A DNA stretch of 64,000 nucleotides, taken from Rhipidocladum racemiflorum (Eukaryota; Streptophyta; Magnoliopsida; Poales; Poaceae). A program made the position numbers and the translations under genes. Where the stretch lies: NCBI GenBank assembly GCA_036346355.1, contig CM070583.1, positions 2,728,001 through 2,792,000 on the forward strand. Direction: 5' to 3'. This document shows positions 21,211-32,962 of this stretch, piece after piece (position 1 is the first letter of the stretch; each line of letters begins with the position of its first letter). The notes under the pieces are model-generated. The model was not told where the DNA came from, made no database searches, and saw only the letters and a list, made by a program, of their open reading frames with translations.

Positions 21211-23670
21211 TTGACCCTAAATTCAACCAAATCCAGTGCACAAAAATAAAAATCTGGTAAAAAAGCCTTGATATTTCGGTCGAAACCACCGAGATCTCGC
21301 TAAAATTTGCACTATTATCGTAGTAATTTGAATTGTTTTAAAAAAATTTACCCAAGATTTAGCATGTCGAGAGGGTCCTCCGCCCGCCAACTCCCTCGTG
21401 TCGGTATCCGACGTCTCCTCCATCCTCCACCCCGAGCCTCCTCCCTCCGCATCCGACTGGCTTGTCTTCCACCGGCTGCGCCGACGTACCACCACCTCGG
21501 TGTTTCGCCCTCCAGCCGCCTCCCACCGACGCCATCCCCAAGACCCACCCCTACGGAAGCCGGCAGCCTCCCCTCACAAAATTTCTGATCTGACTTGCAT
21601 TTGCTTCCCTTGTTGCACAGTGGCCAGTTAATCTGATATTAGTATTTTGTTCCCTCATCATTCTGCTCTTTTTCCATCAAATGACCTAATTTCTTGTGAT
21701 GTGTTGGTAGCTTGACATTGCCTGTTATATGCTGCAAAGTGCAAACAATGAATGCCAGCTTTAGTACGCTCCCATTCAGATTGATAATAATGACATTGCG
21801 TGTTGATATTCAGATATTTCCTGTTACAAGAATGTGATGGCAAATCTTGGTGTTGATCTCTTGGTGATTTTTTGCCCGAATATGGGACCGTTTGAACTGT
21901 TGATTTTTGCAACTTACAATAGCTCCGGCACTAACATGGAGAGCAAATTAGAATGATAATATGAAACATGCATTTCTGAAGAGGGCCAAGGCTAGAAGCA
22001 TTTTCTGAATTCTGATGCTAGATAGGATTGCACATACAATTTTCTTCGGTTTGGACTTCAGATGCATGCCTGATTGATTTCGGTGAAGTTCATATCACTC
22101 ATCTTTTCTCTGAACCTTGCAGGTAAACAAAACAAATGCTCTCTCTACACCCAGCATGCTTGTGCGAGAGCCTCAGCTCTGAAGAAGATGGCAGCAGCAG
22201 CCGAGCGAGTAGGAGTACAAAAGAAGCTTCCCTTTTGGCGGGGTCTCGAGTCGGTCGCTTTCCACCCAAATTTTCGCCGAAAAAAGCGCGCGAGATCGAG
22301 TCGAGTGCGAGGCAATCAACGCCGCCGCTGTCGCCGGCACGCACGCTCGCCTCCAATCCAATGCGTGTCTCACGCACGATGATCGATCGACGCATCATCC
22401 CTGGAAATGGTGAAATCTCCACGCATTGCTGCTGCTGCTGCCCTGCTTCTGCTTTAGCCACGCCATGCTCCACTCGATCGGAATCCTCCGGGGTCCAAAG
22501 GCTGCGAAACCCCAATCATTCCTCCCCCTCCGAAATCAACAGGCCCGGCTGAATCCCTCCTCCATAGCGCAATTTCTCTGCATTTGCATTTGTTTTGCAG
22601 TTCCCTTCTGGATGTTGCATCTGTTCTGATCGTGCAGAGCCTTGCAGGCTTAATTAGCAAATCAGTTCTGTTCTGAATATGTTTTGGTTGTGTTTGGCAG
22701 TACGAGTCTACGACGACGATGATCTCGGAGGCATGCTATCATTTTAACCCGCAGATGCTGTGTTACATCACGCTTAGCGTTTCTTGCATCAGAAAGCAAC
22801 GTTCGACGCGAGGCGATCATGGCTGCTGGTGGCTACCGGATAGCGAGGTAGGTGGATCAACTAACCCATGATTCTTATCTTTCGATGAACACTCCCCTGC
22901 CGTGGAAATGAAGGCTGTTGTTTATGGCAGGCATTAGCACCGCCTTTTTCGATTTGTTTAGTCTTGACACACAAGGGATTGGAAAGGCTGGTGCATGAGC
23001 TTCTGATCATCACACTGTTTAGCTAGGCCTCTCATTCGGTTAATCCCTTTTTTTTTCTAGAGAGAAACTACTTTGTTGGTAGGAAAGTATGTATCCTACT
23101 AAGTAGCAATGATAGCACCACTAATTCTAGTGTACCACAGTGAAAGGCAAAGGGTTAGAACTTACATCAGGGATCCAAGGAATAAGAAAATGGGTTTACA
23201 TCCAAAGAAAAGGGGAAGAAAGGAGACCAATGGCAGTCCAAAGAAATCTTGCACACCATGCCTTTAGGCAGTGGTGAAGCTCCTTTGATCCACTTTGTGG
23301 CCCACATTGCCAATGGGTGGTCAGTAAAAGCTTTCCATCTCTGAAATCTATGTGTGCATCCCTAGGTAAATGTTCTTGTTTCCTACTCCATGTACTCTAA
23401 CATGACAGGAGAGTGGTGACAGTTCTCACAGGTTGCAATGATGCTTCAAGTTCTTGGCAGGATTATTACTGTCAAGTATGGTTGGCCCAATAGGATCTAA
23501 CAACACTGTGTTCCAGGAAAGTATCTAGCAACTATTTGCAGGGAAAAATTGCAGAGTCAGAATTGAAATGTATTTAAATGATAGCAAATAATACTTTTGA
23601 GCTTTACGATGTTGCCGTTATTTCTTTTAATCCCACCAAGAATCATGGCTGGAAAAAGCTTACACACACA

Positions 23671-23673
<3 letters not shown>
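21211..23673. other. Long intergenic region with two GC-rich islands, no gene recognised
   Basis: Islands at about 21360-21600 and 22130-22560 are GC-rich and open in several frames on both strands, but no frame carries a known domain. Possible splice signals (CCTTGCAGGTAAAC at about 22118, TTTGGCAGTACGAG at about 22695) hint at a transcribed non-coding or poorly conserved locus. I cannot support a gene model. Confidence 0.3.

Positions 23674-23726
<53 letters not shown>
23674..23726. repeat. (TA)n microsatellite
   Basis: About 26 uninterrupted AT/TA units are preceded by a short (AC)n run. Confidence 0.95.
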
Positions 23727-23730
<4 letters not shown>

Positions 23731-25725
23731 AACACTTTTTACTCACACCTCTGAAATACCAACCAAATGAATTTGAAATACTTCTTTATCACTTTGGATA
23801 CACTCATATACTAATTATAAGATATTCCAATGTAATCCACATAAAAAAATTGCAAGAGAGTACATAGTTTTTAGCCTATTTTCTAAATACCTTCATATAC
23901 GTACATAAAAAGTAGTATGTCTAAAAAATGTACATATCACATATGAAAAATTGTAAATACCACATAGATGATCGTATATACTTGTATACTACACGTACGT
24001 ACCCTCCGTTGCGAGAGATACTCCCTACGTTGTGAGATACAACATAGAGAGTAATTACTCCTGAGAGTAGAAAAGAGGCTTCATATATATATATAAAAGT
24101 TTTGAGCCAAACAGAATTCAGATACCAGCTTGATTGCAAGTACTAATTATCCAATTAAACCGAATCATTAGAGAAATAATGAACTAGAGTAAGTACAATG
24201 TACATTCAAAACTTCCAACTGAATTTCCTTTCTGTATTAAACTACCACTTCAGTTCAAAGTTCAAACCTTGGTCAACTTTGCTGTTGAGATTTCAGGCCA
24301 GTTTGCTTGAGTTGCCAGCAAAGCTCTCTCATCTTCTCCCACCGCTGACTCGTTTGGTTTGTCTCTCGGCTTCAGCATGCAGACAAGCGTGCATAGAAAT
24401 GAGGTCAAATCTGAAGCTTATTTTACTTGGTTCAAGAAAAAACAAGATGAGTGTTTGTACACCGGATCGATCTACTTAAGTTCTTGGATCAGCAGTGGTC
24501 GATCTGTTGCGAGCTATGATTGCCTTGATTTCTACACCCAAAATGCATCAAGAACAAAGGACAAGTGACAGTTTGTACACTCGAGTGCCCCATCTGGTAT
24601 CCGGTAAGATGAGTAACTTTTACTTAAACCTATGATATGATAATCCTTGTTATTGTATAATTTATTTTTCATGCAGGTCAATGCATATTGATCAGAAAAC
24701 TAACAAGAGTAGAAGTCAAGATTAGAATCATGATTAAGGTATTATTATGTACACTTGGTCGCAACTGCAAATCCCAGTGCACTGCTTACTGACCCAGTGT
24801 AATCGTCACCTCTCGGAGCATCTGGCTGCTCTTCTGATGAAACATCTCCCCTCTTCAATTAGAAAGTAATAACCAACATGCCCTTGTAAGTTGCAACTAA
24901 AAACATCAGGAAGAGATCCTACATGGATCACCAGCTAGCTAGTAACTGGAACTCAGGACTTTCAGACAACAAACTGTGCAACATTCGGAGAGAGCAGCAA
25001 GAGCTCTGAACATAGGCTGCCCCACTTGGATATATAGGAATCTGCATGAGCATGAGCATGAGCATGACCTGACAGGCTCACTCAACCGAGTTACTACTGC
25101 TATTAGCTTCCATGTATCGAAGTAACAAAAAGAACAGCAGCAAGAATCAAAACCTTGGCTATCACTCTCACTCGAAAGCAATCAAAGTGGCATCATCACT
25201 CTCACTGCCAGTGTAGTAGGGGCCCCTGCGCATATGCATGCCACGAAGCTTTGCTTTTTTTTTTTCTCTCTTCTTCTCCTTCAGCTCTAGCTACCTAGCT
25301 CGTCTTCAGAAAGGGAAAAGGGAAAAGGGTAAGGAGGAAAAAAGGAAGAGATTACAAACCCTCGCTAATCAGATCGAAAAGCGATAGGCAACGCCAGACA
25401 AAGAGATTGTACATGTTGCGTTGTCGTCTACAGCATTATCAACCACTGTCCAACACTGTCTCACAAAGCGCGAACTGAATAAGGCCGTGTTTGACCCTCG
25501 GGAACTTCACGTAGATCAAATCGAAAATGTGTTCTATCTGAAAATTCTTGTGCCGCCGAGATGCTGGTTCTAATCGAATACGTTTTGGAGCAAACAAAAC
25601 CCATGATCAAGCCAGCATTAGCAAGCATGTTCAGTAAACACACGCAAGAAATCTGAAGGAAAAAAAATAACAGAGTAGTAATAGTTGCAAACAGAGGCAC
25701 AAGGGGAAAAAAAAGGCTGAGATAG
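23727..25725. other. Upstream intergenic region of the receptor kinase gene
   Basis: No coding exon was found. It contains a GCATGA-type microsatellite (about 25044-25066) and a pyrimidine tract (TTTTTTCTCTCTTCTTCTCC, about 25257-25280) of the Y-patch kind common in grass core promoters. A definite TATA box and transcription start cannot be assigned. Confidence 0.35.
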
Positions 25726-25796
25726 ATGGCATTGGTTGCTGCAATAGTGGATTCAGCAGCAGGCAAAGTCGTCTCTTGCAAAGTCAGGCCCGACCA

Positions 25797-26040
25797 CCGC
25801 CATCATCACCACCTCCACCAGACCACCACCGTCCTCTGCTTCCTCCCTCCCTCCTTCCGGCGCGCGCTCTCCACCCCACTCCCCCTGTCGTCAGCCACCA
25901 CCACCACCACCTCCCTCCGAGCTCCTCATCATGACATGCACCAGCGCACCACCACCACCGCCACCAACTTTCCGCTCTCCATTTTACCACCCCCTCCTCT
26001 CCTCCTCACGCCACCACCACCACCTCCACCTCCACCTCCG
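25797..26040 (+). promoter_or_regulatory. (CCA)n/(CCT)n-rich probable 5' leader of the receptor kinase
   Basis: Just before the receptor start the sequence is a nearly continuous CCACCACC/CCTCC run, typical of a grass 5' UTR. An upstream ATG at 25726 opens a 146-codon frame that overlaps the main start in another frame and ends at 26166. If the transcript begins upstream of 25726, this overlapping uORF should depress translation of the kinase. The leader limits are inferred. Confidence 0.4.
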
Positions 26041-26042
26041 CC

Positions 26043-29000
26043 ATGGTCGCCGCCACCGCCTCCTCGGCACCGCTACCTTTCCATGGCCTCCTGCTGCTGC
26101 TGCCGCTGCTCACCATCACCTCCGCGTCGTCGGCACCGCTCCCGCTCCTGGCGCTGCTTTCTTTGAAGTCCTCCCTGAACGACCCGGCCGGTGCGCTCAG
26201 GCCGTGGACGTACGCCGCGGCGGCATCCGCGGGCGCCACCCGGTCGCTCGCCCCGCCGTGGTGCGCGTGGCCGGGCGTCGCGTGCGACGAGGCAACCGGG
26301 GACATAGTCGGGATCGACCTGTCCCGGCGTAACCTGTCCGGGACCGTCTCCCCGACGGCGGCCAGGCTGCTGTCGCCGACGCTGGCATCGCTCAACCTCA
26401 GCGGGAACGCGTTCACCGGGGAGCTCACGCCAGCCGTGTTCTTGCTCCGGCGGGTTGTGGCGCTCGACATTAGCCACAACTTCTTCAACTCCACTTTCCC
26501 TGACGGCATTGCCAAGCTCGGCTTCCTCACAGCCTTCGACGCGTACAGCAACTGTTTCGTGGGTCAGCTCCCGCGCGGCCTCGGCGAGCTCCGGCGGCTG
26601 GAGCACCTCAACCTCGGGGGCAGCTTCTTCAACGGCAGCATCCCTGCCGAGGTCGGGCAGCTTCGGCGATTGCGGTTTCTGCACCTCGCCGGGAACGCGC
26701 TCTCCGGGCGGCTGCCGGGGGAGCTCGGCGAGCTCTCGTTGCTGGTGCACCTTGAGATTGGGTACAATGGCTACAACGGTGGTATCCCGCCGGAGCTCGG
26801 CAGGCTGACGCAGCTCAAGTACCTCGACGTCGCTGTGGCAAATGTATCCGAGCCGCTTCCGCCGGAGCTCGGCGAGCTCGCGCGGCTTGAAGCGCTGTTT
26901 CTCTTCAAGAACAGGCTCGCCGGCGCGATACCGCCGCGGTGGTCTCGCCTCCGAGCGCTTCAGGTTCTTGACCTGTCGGACAACCAGCTCGCCGGCGCGA
27001 TACCGGCCGGTCTCGGCGATCTGGCCCACCTCACTACGCTGAACCTCATGAGCAACTTCCTCTCGGGCACGATTCCGGCGACGATCGGCGCGCTGCCGAG
27101 TCTCGAGGTGCTGCAGCTGTGGAACAATTCGCTCACTGGGAGGCTGCCGGAGTCGCTCGGCGCCAGCGGGCGCCTCGTCCGGCTGGACGTGTCGACCAAC
27201 ACCCTCTCCGGCCCGATTCCTTCCGGGCTCTGCACCGGCAACCGTCTCGCCCGCCTCATCCTCTTCTCCAACCGGTTCGACTCGGCGATCCCGGCTAGCC
27301 TCGCCAACTGTTCGTCGCTCTGGCGAGTTCGGCTCGAGTCGAACCGGCTCTCCGGCGTGATTCCTGCCGGGTTCGGTGCGATCCAGAACCTGACGTACAT
27401 GGACCTGAGCAACAACTCGCTCACCGGCGGCATTCCTGCTGAACTGGTTACTTCCCAGAGCCTCGAGTACCTCAACGTCTCCGGCAACCCGGTGGGCGGC
27501 GTGCTTCCCGACGTGGCGTGGCGGGCGCCGAAGCTGCAGGTCTTGGCGGCGAGCAAATGCGCACTAAACGGCGAGCTCCCAGCATTTGGCGCATCTGGGT
27601 GCGCAAACTTGTACAGGCTCGAGTTGGCGGGAAACGAGCTGAGCGGCGCAATCCCCGGTGACATCGGCGTCTGCAAGCGTCTGGTGAGCTTGAGGCTGCA
27701 GCACAACCACCTCACCGGCGAGATACCGGTGGGGCTTGCCGCGCTGCCGTCGATCACCGATGTAGACCTGTCCTGGAACGCGCTCACCGGCACCGTCCCG
27801 CCGGGCTTCGCCAACTGCACGACGCTGGAGACCTTCGACGTGTCCTTCAATCGTTTGGCTCCGGCTGAGCCACCGTCGGCGTCACCGGATCATCCCGGTG
27901 AAGGCAGCTTGGCGCGGCACACTGCGGCACTGTGGGCATCCGCCGCAGCGGTGGCGATCGCCGGGATGGTGGTGCTCGCGGTGACGGCGCGCTCGCTGCA
28001 ATGGCGGGAGGACGGCAGAGCAGCGCCGAGTGGCAGCAGCGGTGCGGGCGGTGCACGCCCCAATGTCATCGTCGGACCGTGGCGGATGACGGCGTTCCAG
28101 AGGCTGAACTTCACCGCTGACGACGTGGCGCGGTGCGTCGAGGGGAGCGACGGCATCGTCGGCGCCGGGTCTTCCGGAACGGTGTACCGGGCGAAGATGC
28201 CGAACGGCGAGGTCATCGCGGTGAAGAAGCTGTGGCAAGCACCGGCGCAGAAGGAGGCAGCTCCAGAGCAGAAGCAAAAGAGCCAGAAGTACAGTCAGGA
28301 CAGCGGCAGCAGCAGGAGGATGATCGCCGAGGTGGAGGTGCTCGGCCATCTCCGCCACCGCAACATCGTCCGGCTGCTCGGGTGGTGCACCAACGGCGAG
28401 TCGACTATGCTGCTCTACGAGTACATGCCCAACGGCAGCCTCGACGAGCTCCTGCACGGCGCCGCCGCGGGGTCGAAGGCCAAGGCGCGGCTGGAGTGGG
28501 ACGCGCGGTACAACATCGCCGTGGGCGTCGCGCAGGGCGTGAGCTACCTGCACCACGACTGCCTGCCCGCGGTGGCGCACCGCGACCTCAAGCCCAGCAA
28601 CATCCTCCTTGACGCCGACATGGAGGCGCGCGTCGCCGACTTCGGCGTCGCCAAGTCTCTCCAGGGCGCCGCGCCAATGTCCGTCGTGGCCGGCTCTTGC
28701 GGCTACATTGCACCAGGTTACCCTCCCTCGTGCATCCTTTGATTGTGACATTTTTGTCTTGTGCCCTCCATTGCTCACGAATCATGGTAGGTCAGGGTCG
28801 TTGATCGAGTTTTTTTTCTCCCTCTGCCATTTTCAGAGTACACATACACTCTACGAGTAGACGAGAAGAGCGACGTGTACAGCTTCGGCGTGGTGCTGCT
28901 AGAGATGCTGACCGGACGGAGGCCGGTAGAGGCGGAGTACGGGGAGGGAAGCAACATCGTGGACTGGGTGAGGCGCAAGGTCGCCGGCGGCGACGGCGGC

Positions 29001-29198
29001 TTGCACGACGTGATGGATGCGGCGGTGTGGGCGGACGAGAGCAGGGAGACGCGGGACGAGGCGGCGCTGGTGCTCCGGGTGGCGCTGCTCTGCACCAGCC
29101 GGTGCCCGCAGGACCGGCCGTCGATGAGGGACGTGCTGTCCATGCTGCAGGAGGCCAAGCCCGACCGGAGGCCGGTGGCCAAGAAGCAACAGAAGTAG
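26043..29198 (+). CDS. TDR: LRR receptor-like kinase, TDR/PXY type (TDIF receptor family), two exons
   Basis: Exon 1 is 26043-28716 and exon 2 is 28837-29198, joined by a 120-bp GT-AG intron in phase 1 inside GYIAP/EYTYTL, the usual class XI position. The product is about 1011 residues. The ATG lies in a strong context (GCCGCCATGG). Order: signal peptide 1-30; cap motif PPWCAWPGVACD near 72-82; about 21 LRRs to about 610; TM helix about 627-649; kinase from about 690. The G-loop GAGSSGTV starts at 707, the VAIK lysine is K728 (IAVKKLW), HRDLKPSN starts at 846 and DFG at 866, so the kinase looks active and of RD type. Motifs such as GPWRMTAFQRLNFTADDV and EAEYGEGSNIVDWVR are diagnostic of TDR/PXY, which binds TDIF (CLE41/44) at the plasma membrane of procambium and maintains vascular stem cells. 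Odd points: the C-terminal LRR cap with its Cys pair is missing, and the activation segment reads AGSCGYIAP. PXL-type paralogy cannot be excluded. Confidence 0.93.
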
Positions 29199-29315
29199 TA
29201 ATGTGTGGATTAATCTCGTTACGAGCAGCAGCAGGAGTGATATCGCCTACTTTATTAAGCTACGTACTAATGTGTGTGTGATGTATAATTTCCAGTATTG
29301 AAGCCTACATTTCTA

Positions 29316-29321
29316 AATAAA
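29316..29321 (+). terminator. Polyadenylation signal of the receptor kinase gene
   Basis: An AATAAA hexamer lies 118 bp after the TAG stop, in AT-rich sequence. A MITE begins about 20 bp further on, at or near the likely cleavage site. Confidence 0.6.
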
Positions 29322-29341
29322 AAAAAAGAGAGTGACTAGGC

Positions 29342-29540
29342 AACGGTATACCGTTGAAACGGTATAGCCATGAAACTTATGAAACTTATCAGTTTCAGTG
29401 CTGGTTTCATGAGTTTCAGTGTTTAGTTTCATCAGTTTCATGTTTTATTAGTTTTTAGTGCTAAGTTTCATGAGTTTCAGTGCAAAAAAATCATAAGTTT
29501 CATGAGTTTCAGAGGTATACCGTTGCAACGGTATACCGTT
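29342..29540. mobile_element. MITE with palindromic AACGGTATACCGTT ends
   Basis: The left terminus AACGGTATACCGTTGAAACG and the inverted right terminus AACGGTATACCGTTGCAACG match at 24 of 25 bases, and each contains the self-complementary 14-mer AACGGTATACCGTT. The interior is a chain of GTTTCATGAGTTTCAGTG-like units. It is non-coding. I cannot assign a superfamily, and no clear target duplication was found. Confidence 0.8.
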
Positions 29541-29689
29541 TTTTAGTTTTTCTGAAAAAAAAAGCTTACTAGGGCGTACGTGTGCTTATCAGTGTTTTGA
29601 AGAACAAAACGGCCGACTATGCGGATGCCGCAGCCAAAACGTCGAATCAGATGTATATTAATGGCAGGTAACGTGTAATCAGACGCATT

Positions 29690-30037
29690 AGAGCATATAC
29701 AATAAGACCACATCTGACTCTTATCCTATAGTACATGTCACTTTTAGTCTACGTAGAAGAGTACGAAAAGAGAAGATAACTGGTTCTTAGAGCAAGTACA
29801 ATAAAGCCACGTCAGTTGGTTTTTAGCTTGTACATGTCAACTTTGGTCTATGTGGAGGAGTGAAAAAAGAGGAGAGAGAACATAGCTGGCTCTTATTTAG
29901 TAGCCAGCTTTGCACGAATGCATGGGTAAATCATTTATGTACAAGAGAGAAGAGATAGTTATTGCACAACATCCAAAGATAATTTTTAGAGACAGTTATT
30001 GTACATGCTGGCTTTTAGCTTAGTATTAGCCTGTAGT
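29690..30037. mobile_element. Tandem MITE cluster, left part (interrupted by retrotransposon)
   Basis: A partial unit starts AGAGCATATACAATAAGACC (29690) and a fuller one AGAGCAAGTACAATAAAGCC (29789). The complementary end GGGCTTTACTATTGTACTTG appears only after the 11-kb insertion, at about 41179. The element therefore predates the retrotransposon and is split at CTGTAGT. Confidence 0.75.
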
Positions 30038-32724
30038 TGAAACAACCTCAAAAATTCAAAACGAATTTATTCGGTTTTGTTTGAATTTGCGTTTGGATTT
30101 TGAATTTGGAAATTCGAAATTCGAGTTTGAATCCCTAACCTTGTTGGGCCGTTTCTCCTTTGCTCTCGGCCCATGCGGCCTGCTCCTGTTCGGCCCGTCG
30201 GCCTGCTCCCGCCGGCCCAGCTCGCCGGCCAGCCAGCCGGCGCCAGCGCCGCCTCCGCCTCGGCCTTTCGCCAGCCGTGCCGCGCTCCCGCCATTGTCGC
30301 CGCGCCGCCGTGCGCCAGTCGCCCGCGCCACGCCTCGTCTGCCGCCGCCTCCTTGGCTCCGGTCTCCCGACCCCGCGCCCGGCCAGCCGCCTCGCGCCGC
30401 GCCACCGCCGCGTCGCCTCGCCTCCGACCGCTGCTCCCCGCCGTGCCCGATAAAAGCCCGCCGCCCCCACGCTCTCACCTCGCCCCCCTCCCCACCGTCT
30501 TGGTGAGCCCCTCTCCCTCCTCGGCTCTCGCCCTCGCCTCAGTCGCCGCCAGTCGGCGCCGCCCGCCCGCTTTCCTCCGCCGCCCTCCCCTGTTCCCTAA
30601 ACCTAGCCGGTCGCCCCGTCCCACTGCCCTGCGGGCCCCGCCCCGTCGGTCTCTCTCCCTCCCTCCCCGTTCCCCGCCAGGTGGCCCCGCCCCTTTTCCC
30701 CGTCGCCGCTCGGTAGGCCAGTGCCGCCCAGCCAACCCGACCTCGCCCGCGCGATGGGCCTTGGCCCACCAGTAGAAATCGGCCCAAACACTGTTTTAAA
30801 CAGTGTTTTCCTTTTTAGATTTATTAATTCAAATAATTAAATAGGAAAATAAGTTTTTATTCCAAAAATAGCCAGAAAAATCACGGAAAAAACCACAGCT
30901 CCACCAAATACTTTTCCCGAACCGTTTGATCCCCTCGAGTCCGAAATGCTGTCCGTTCCCAAATCAAAGTCCGAACATTCCCAAATCCCGGTTTGCCCTC
31001 CGTCCCTTTCCAACTCGATTTAGGTTTAGTTTGATTCCGTTTTCTTTTTGGTCTTTGTTTTGCCGTTTATTTATGTTGGTTGTCTTTTCGCGTTAGATTC
31101 GACCGTTGAGACGCCCGATGGAGCCGGAGCGATCCACCTGGAGTCGGGCGATTCCCGGAGCAGGCGTTGGACCAGGCGGAGCGCGATCACGACTACTTCC
31201 CGACGACTCGTCCGATCCGGTACCCGCCGCAAAAGGCAAGCCGTACACCCTTTGATCATGTTGATCCTATCATGCCATGCTATAGTAGTAATTATTTTAT
31301 ATCGCATTATTTTACTGTATTTGAATTATTGAAATCCAGTATTTTAGAATGACATGATAAATAGGTAACACCGAATTGCTCATGGAACCTCCTTGAAATA
31401 ATTGAAACCCTATTAATCCTTTGGAACCCTAGTTAATTGCTTATTGCCATGAATAGGTTAGATAATACTATTAGGTTAGTTCAAAACCTGGATTTTAAAG
31501 AAAATGCTGCCGAATCTCCGATTCGGATCGTTTGTAAAAGTGCTGCAGTCAGGGGGACAGTATCGGATTAATCCCGGAGTGGATGAGATTCCGATCCCCG
31601 ACTGGTGATTAATGCCTTGGTTGAGATGCGGTGGCGTCTTTGCGAAATCTTAGGAATGGGTTTGTGGATGAAGGCTTGGTCTTTGGCAAAAGTGTAAGGT
31701 TAATAATCCCCTTGAGCAAAGTAAATAACTTAGTTTCCGCTCAACCACAGTCGGATGGTCGGTGACCCGTGATCCGACACGGCTCATTAAGTTAATCATT
31801 CTGAGATAATAATTGGGTGTCTTGGTGGCTACCATTCTCTGGAGAGAATGGGGACCGACTTTCCGGCGAGGGAAATGGGCCAGGAGGGGTGGAACAGGAA
31901 TGGTCGAGTGACATTCTTGGTTCTCACAGCGGTGAGACGCTAATGGGGACCCCGAGTCCAAGGTAGCGGTACTATCGGTAAACAACTAAAGGACAGGAAT
32001 GATTAAGCGAAATCTTGTGATAATCTAAATGGGCCACATGCATTTAAGTTGCATGAAAACTCGAGATTGGCATAAAGGTTATAGATATCTTGTGGGTAAA
32101 AGGTGAGCCGCTCTGTGAAGTTAATCTTAATTGTAATCGATTACGCCCGTACTTAGGTTAATGAAGTTAAGTTGGAATCGGGGTTGATACCGTAACTAAG
32201 CTCAAATTCTTGTTCGGTATTTTTTATGAATTGGTTAAGTGTTGTTGAACCTTGTGAAACTCAAATTACTTATTTTATTAGTTTGTGCTTCAAATGTAAA
32301 ATGAATTGTGAAATAAAACTGCATCCAGATACTAAACCCTATTGCCATCCCTTGATTAACCCTACATATAGTATTCAGTGGTTCCGTACGACTTGTTGAG
32401 TACTCTGTACTCACCCTTGCAAACCCCCGCCCTTTCAGAGTTCGAAGAAGCCGGAGCCTACCAGGAGGTCGTAGATGGCGATTTAGTCTGGTTCTAGGTC
32501 TTTGTCTTCGCTCAGGCCCTGCCTGTGGTTTCCTTCTTTTGGTAATGTAAGTCTAGAAGCTCGGATGCTTCCCTTGTAAAACCTGGTCGTTAGACCAACT
32601 ATATTGAATAAAAAGTGTTGAAAGTTGCTTTTGTCAGGCAATTGTACTCTTGTCTTCCAACAGTTAGTCTTCCTGGGTAACTGTTGTGAGTTTCGCACTG
32701 CCCCTAAAAAGGCGGTCCGTCACA
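30038..32724 (+). repeat. 5' LTR of the chromovirus
   Basis: It is 2687 bp. It has an AT-rich start, a GC-rich stretch at about 30160-30760 that yields Pro/Arg/Ala-rich shadow ORFs on both strands, then AT-rich sequence. It ends ...GGCGGTCCGTCACA. A TATA box and transcription start cannot be fixed. Confidence 0.95.
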
Positions 32725-32726
32725 AG

Positions 32727-32738
32727 TGGTATCAGAGC
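32727..32738 (+). other. Primer-binding site (initiator Met tRNA)
   Basis: TGGTATCAGAGC begins two bases after the 5' LTR. It is complementary to the 3' end of plant initiator-Met tRNA and primes minus-strand cDNA synthesis. Confidence 0.9.
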
Positions 32739-32962
32739 CTAGGCTTGACCGTAGACTGAGACCTAAGTTGGCTTAAGGAGTCTTTTTCGAAAGATTATTT
32801 CAAACTACAAAATGAGTTTCGAAAACTGTAAGTATTATCCTTATAATCCTGTTTCTCTCCTCTCTCTGTTCCCACCTTTTCCTTAAAAATTCTTTTCTCT
32901 CCTTTGAAACTCACTTAAAACCTTTCCGCTCATCTGACTTAAAAAGATTCTCGTTTTGGCAG

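Noticed and set aside
22074..22660. Overlapping ORFs up to 138 codons in a GC-rich island
   Set aside because: Several frames on both strands are equally open, with no recognisable protein and no consistent splice model.
23275..23300. GAAGCTCCTTTGATCCAC resembles the star arm of a miR159/319-type precursor
   Set aside because: No complementary arm (TTGGATTGAAGG-like) was found within about 250 bases downstream.
26073..29189. Long minus-strand and alternate-frame ORFs across the receptor kinase
   Set aside because: They are shadows of a GC-rich coding exon; the plus frame has signal peptide, LRRs and complete kinase motifs.
30056..30791. Pro/Arg/Ala-rich ORFs in the GC-rich LTR part (also 38513-39236 and 50823-51404)
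   Set aside because: They lie inside LTRs, are not conserved in frame between the two LTRs, and reflect GC composition.
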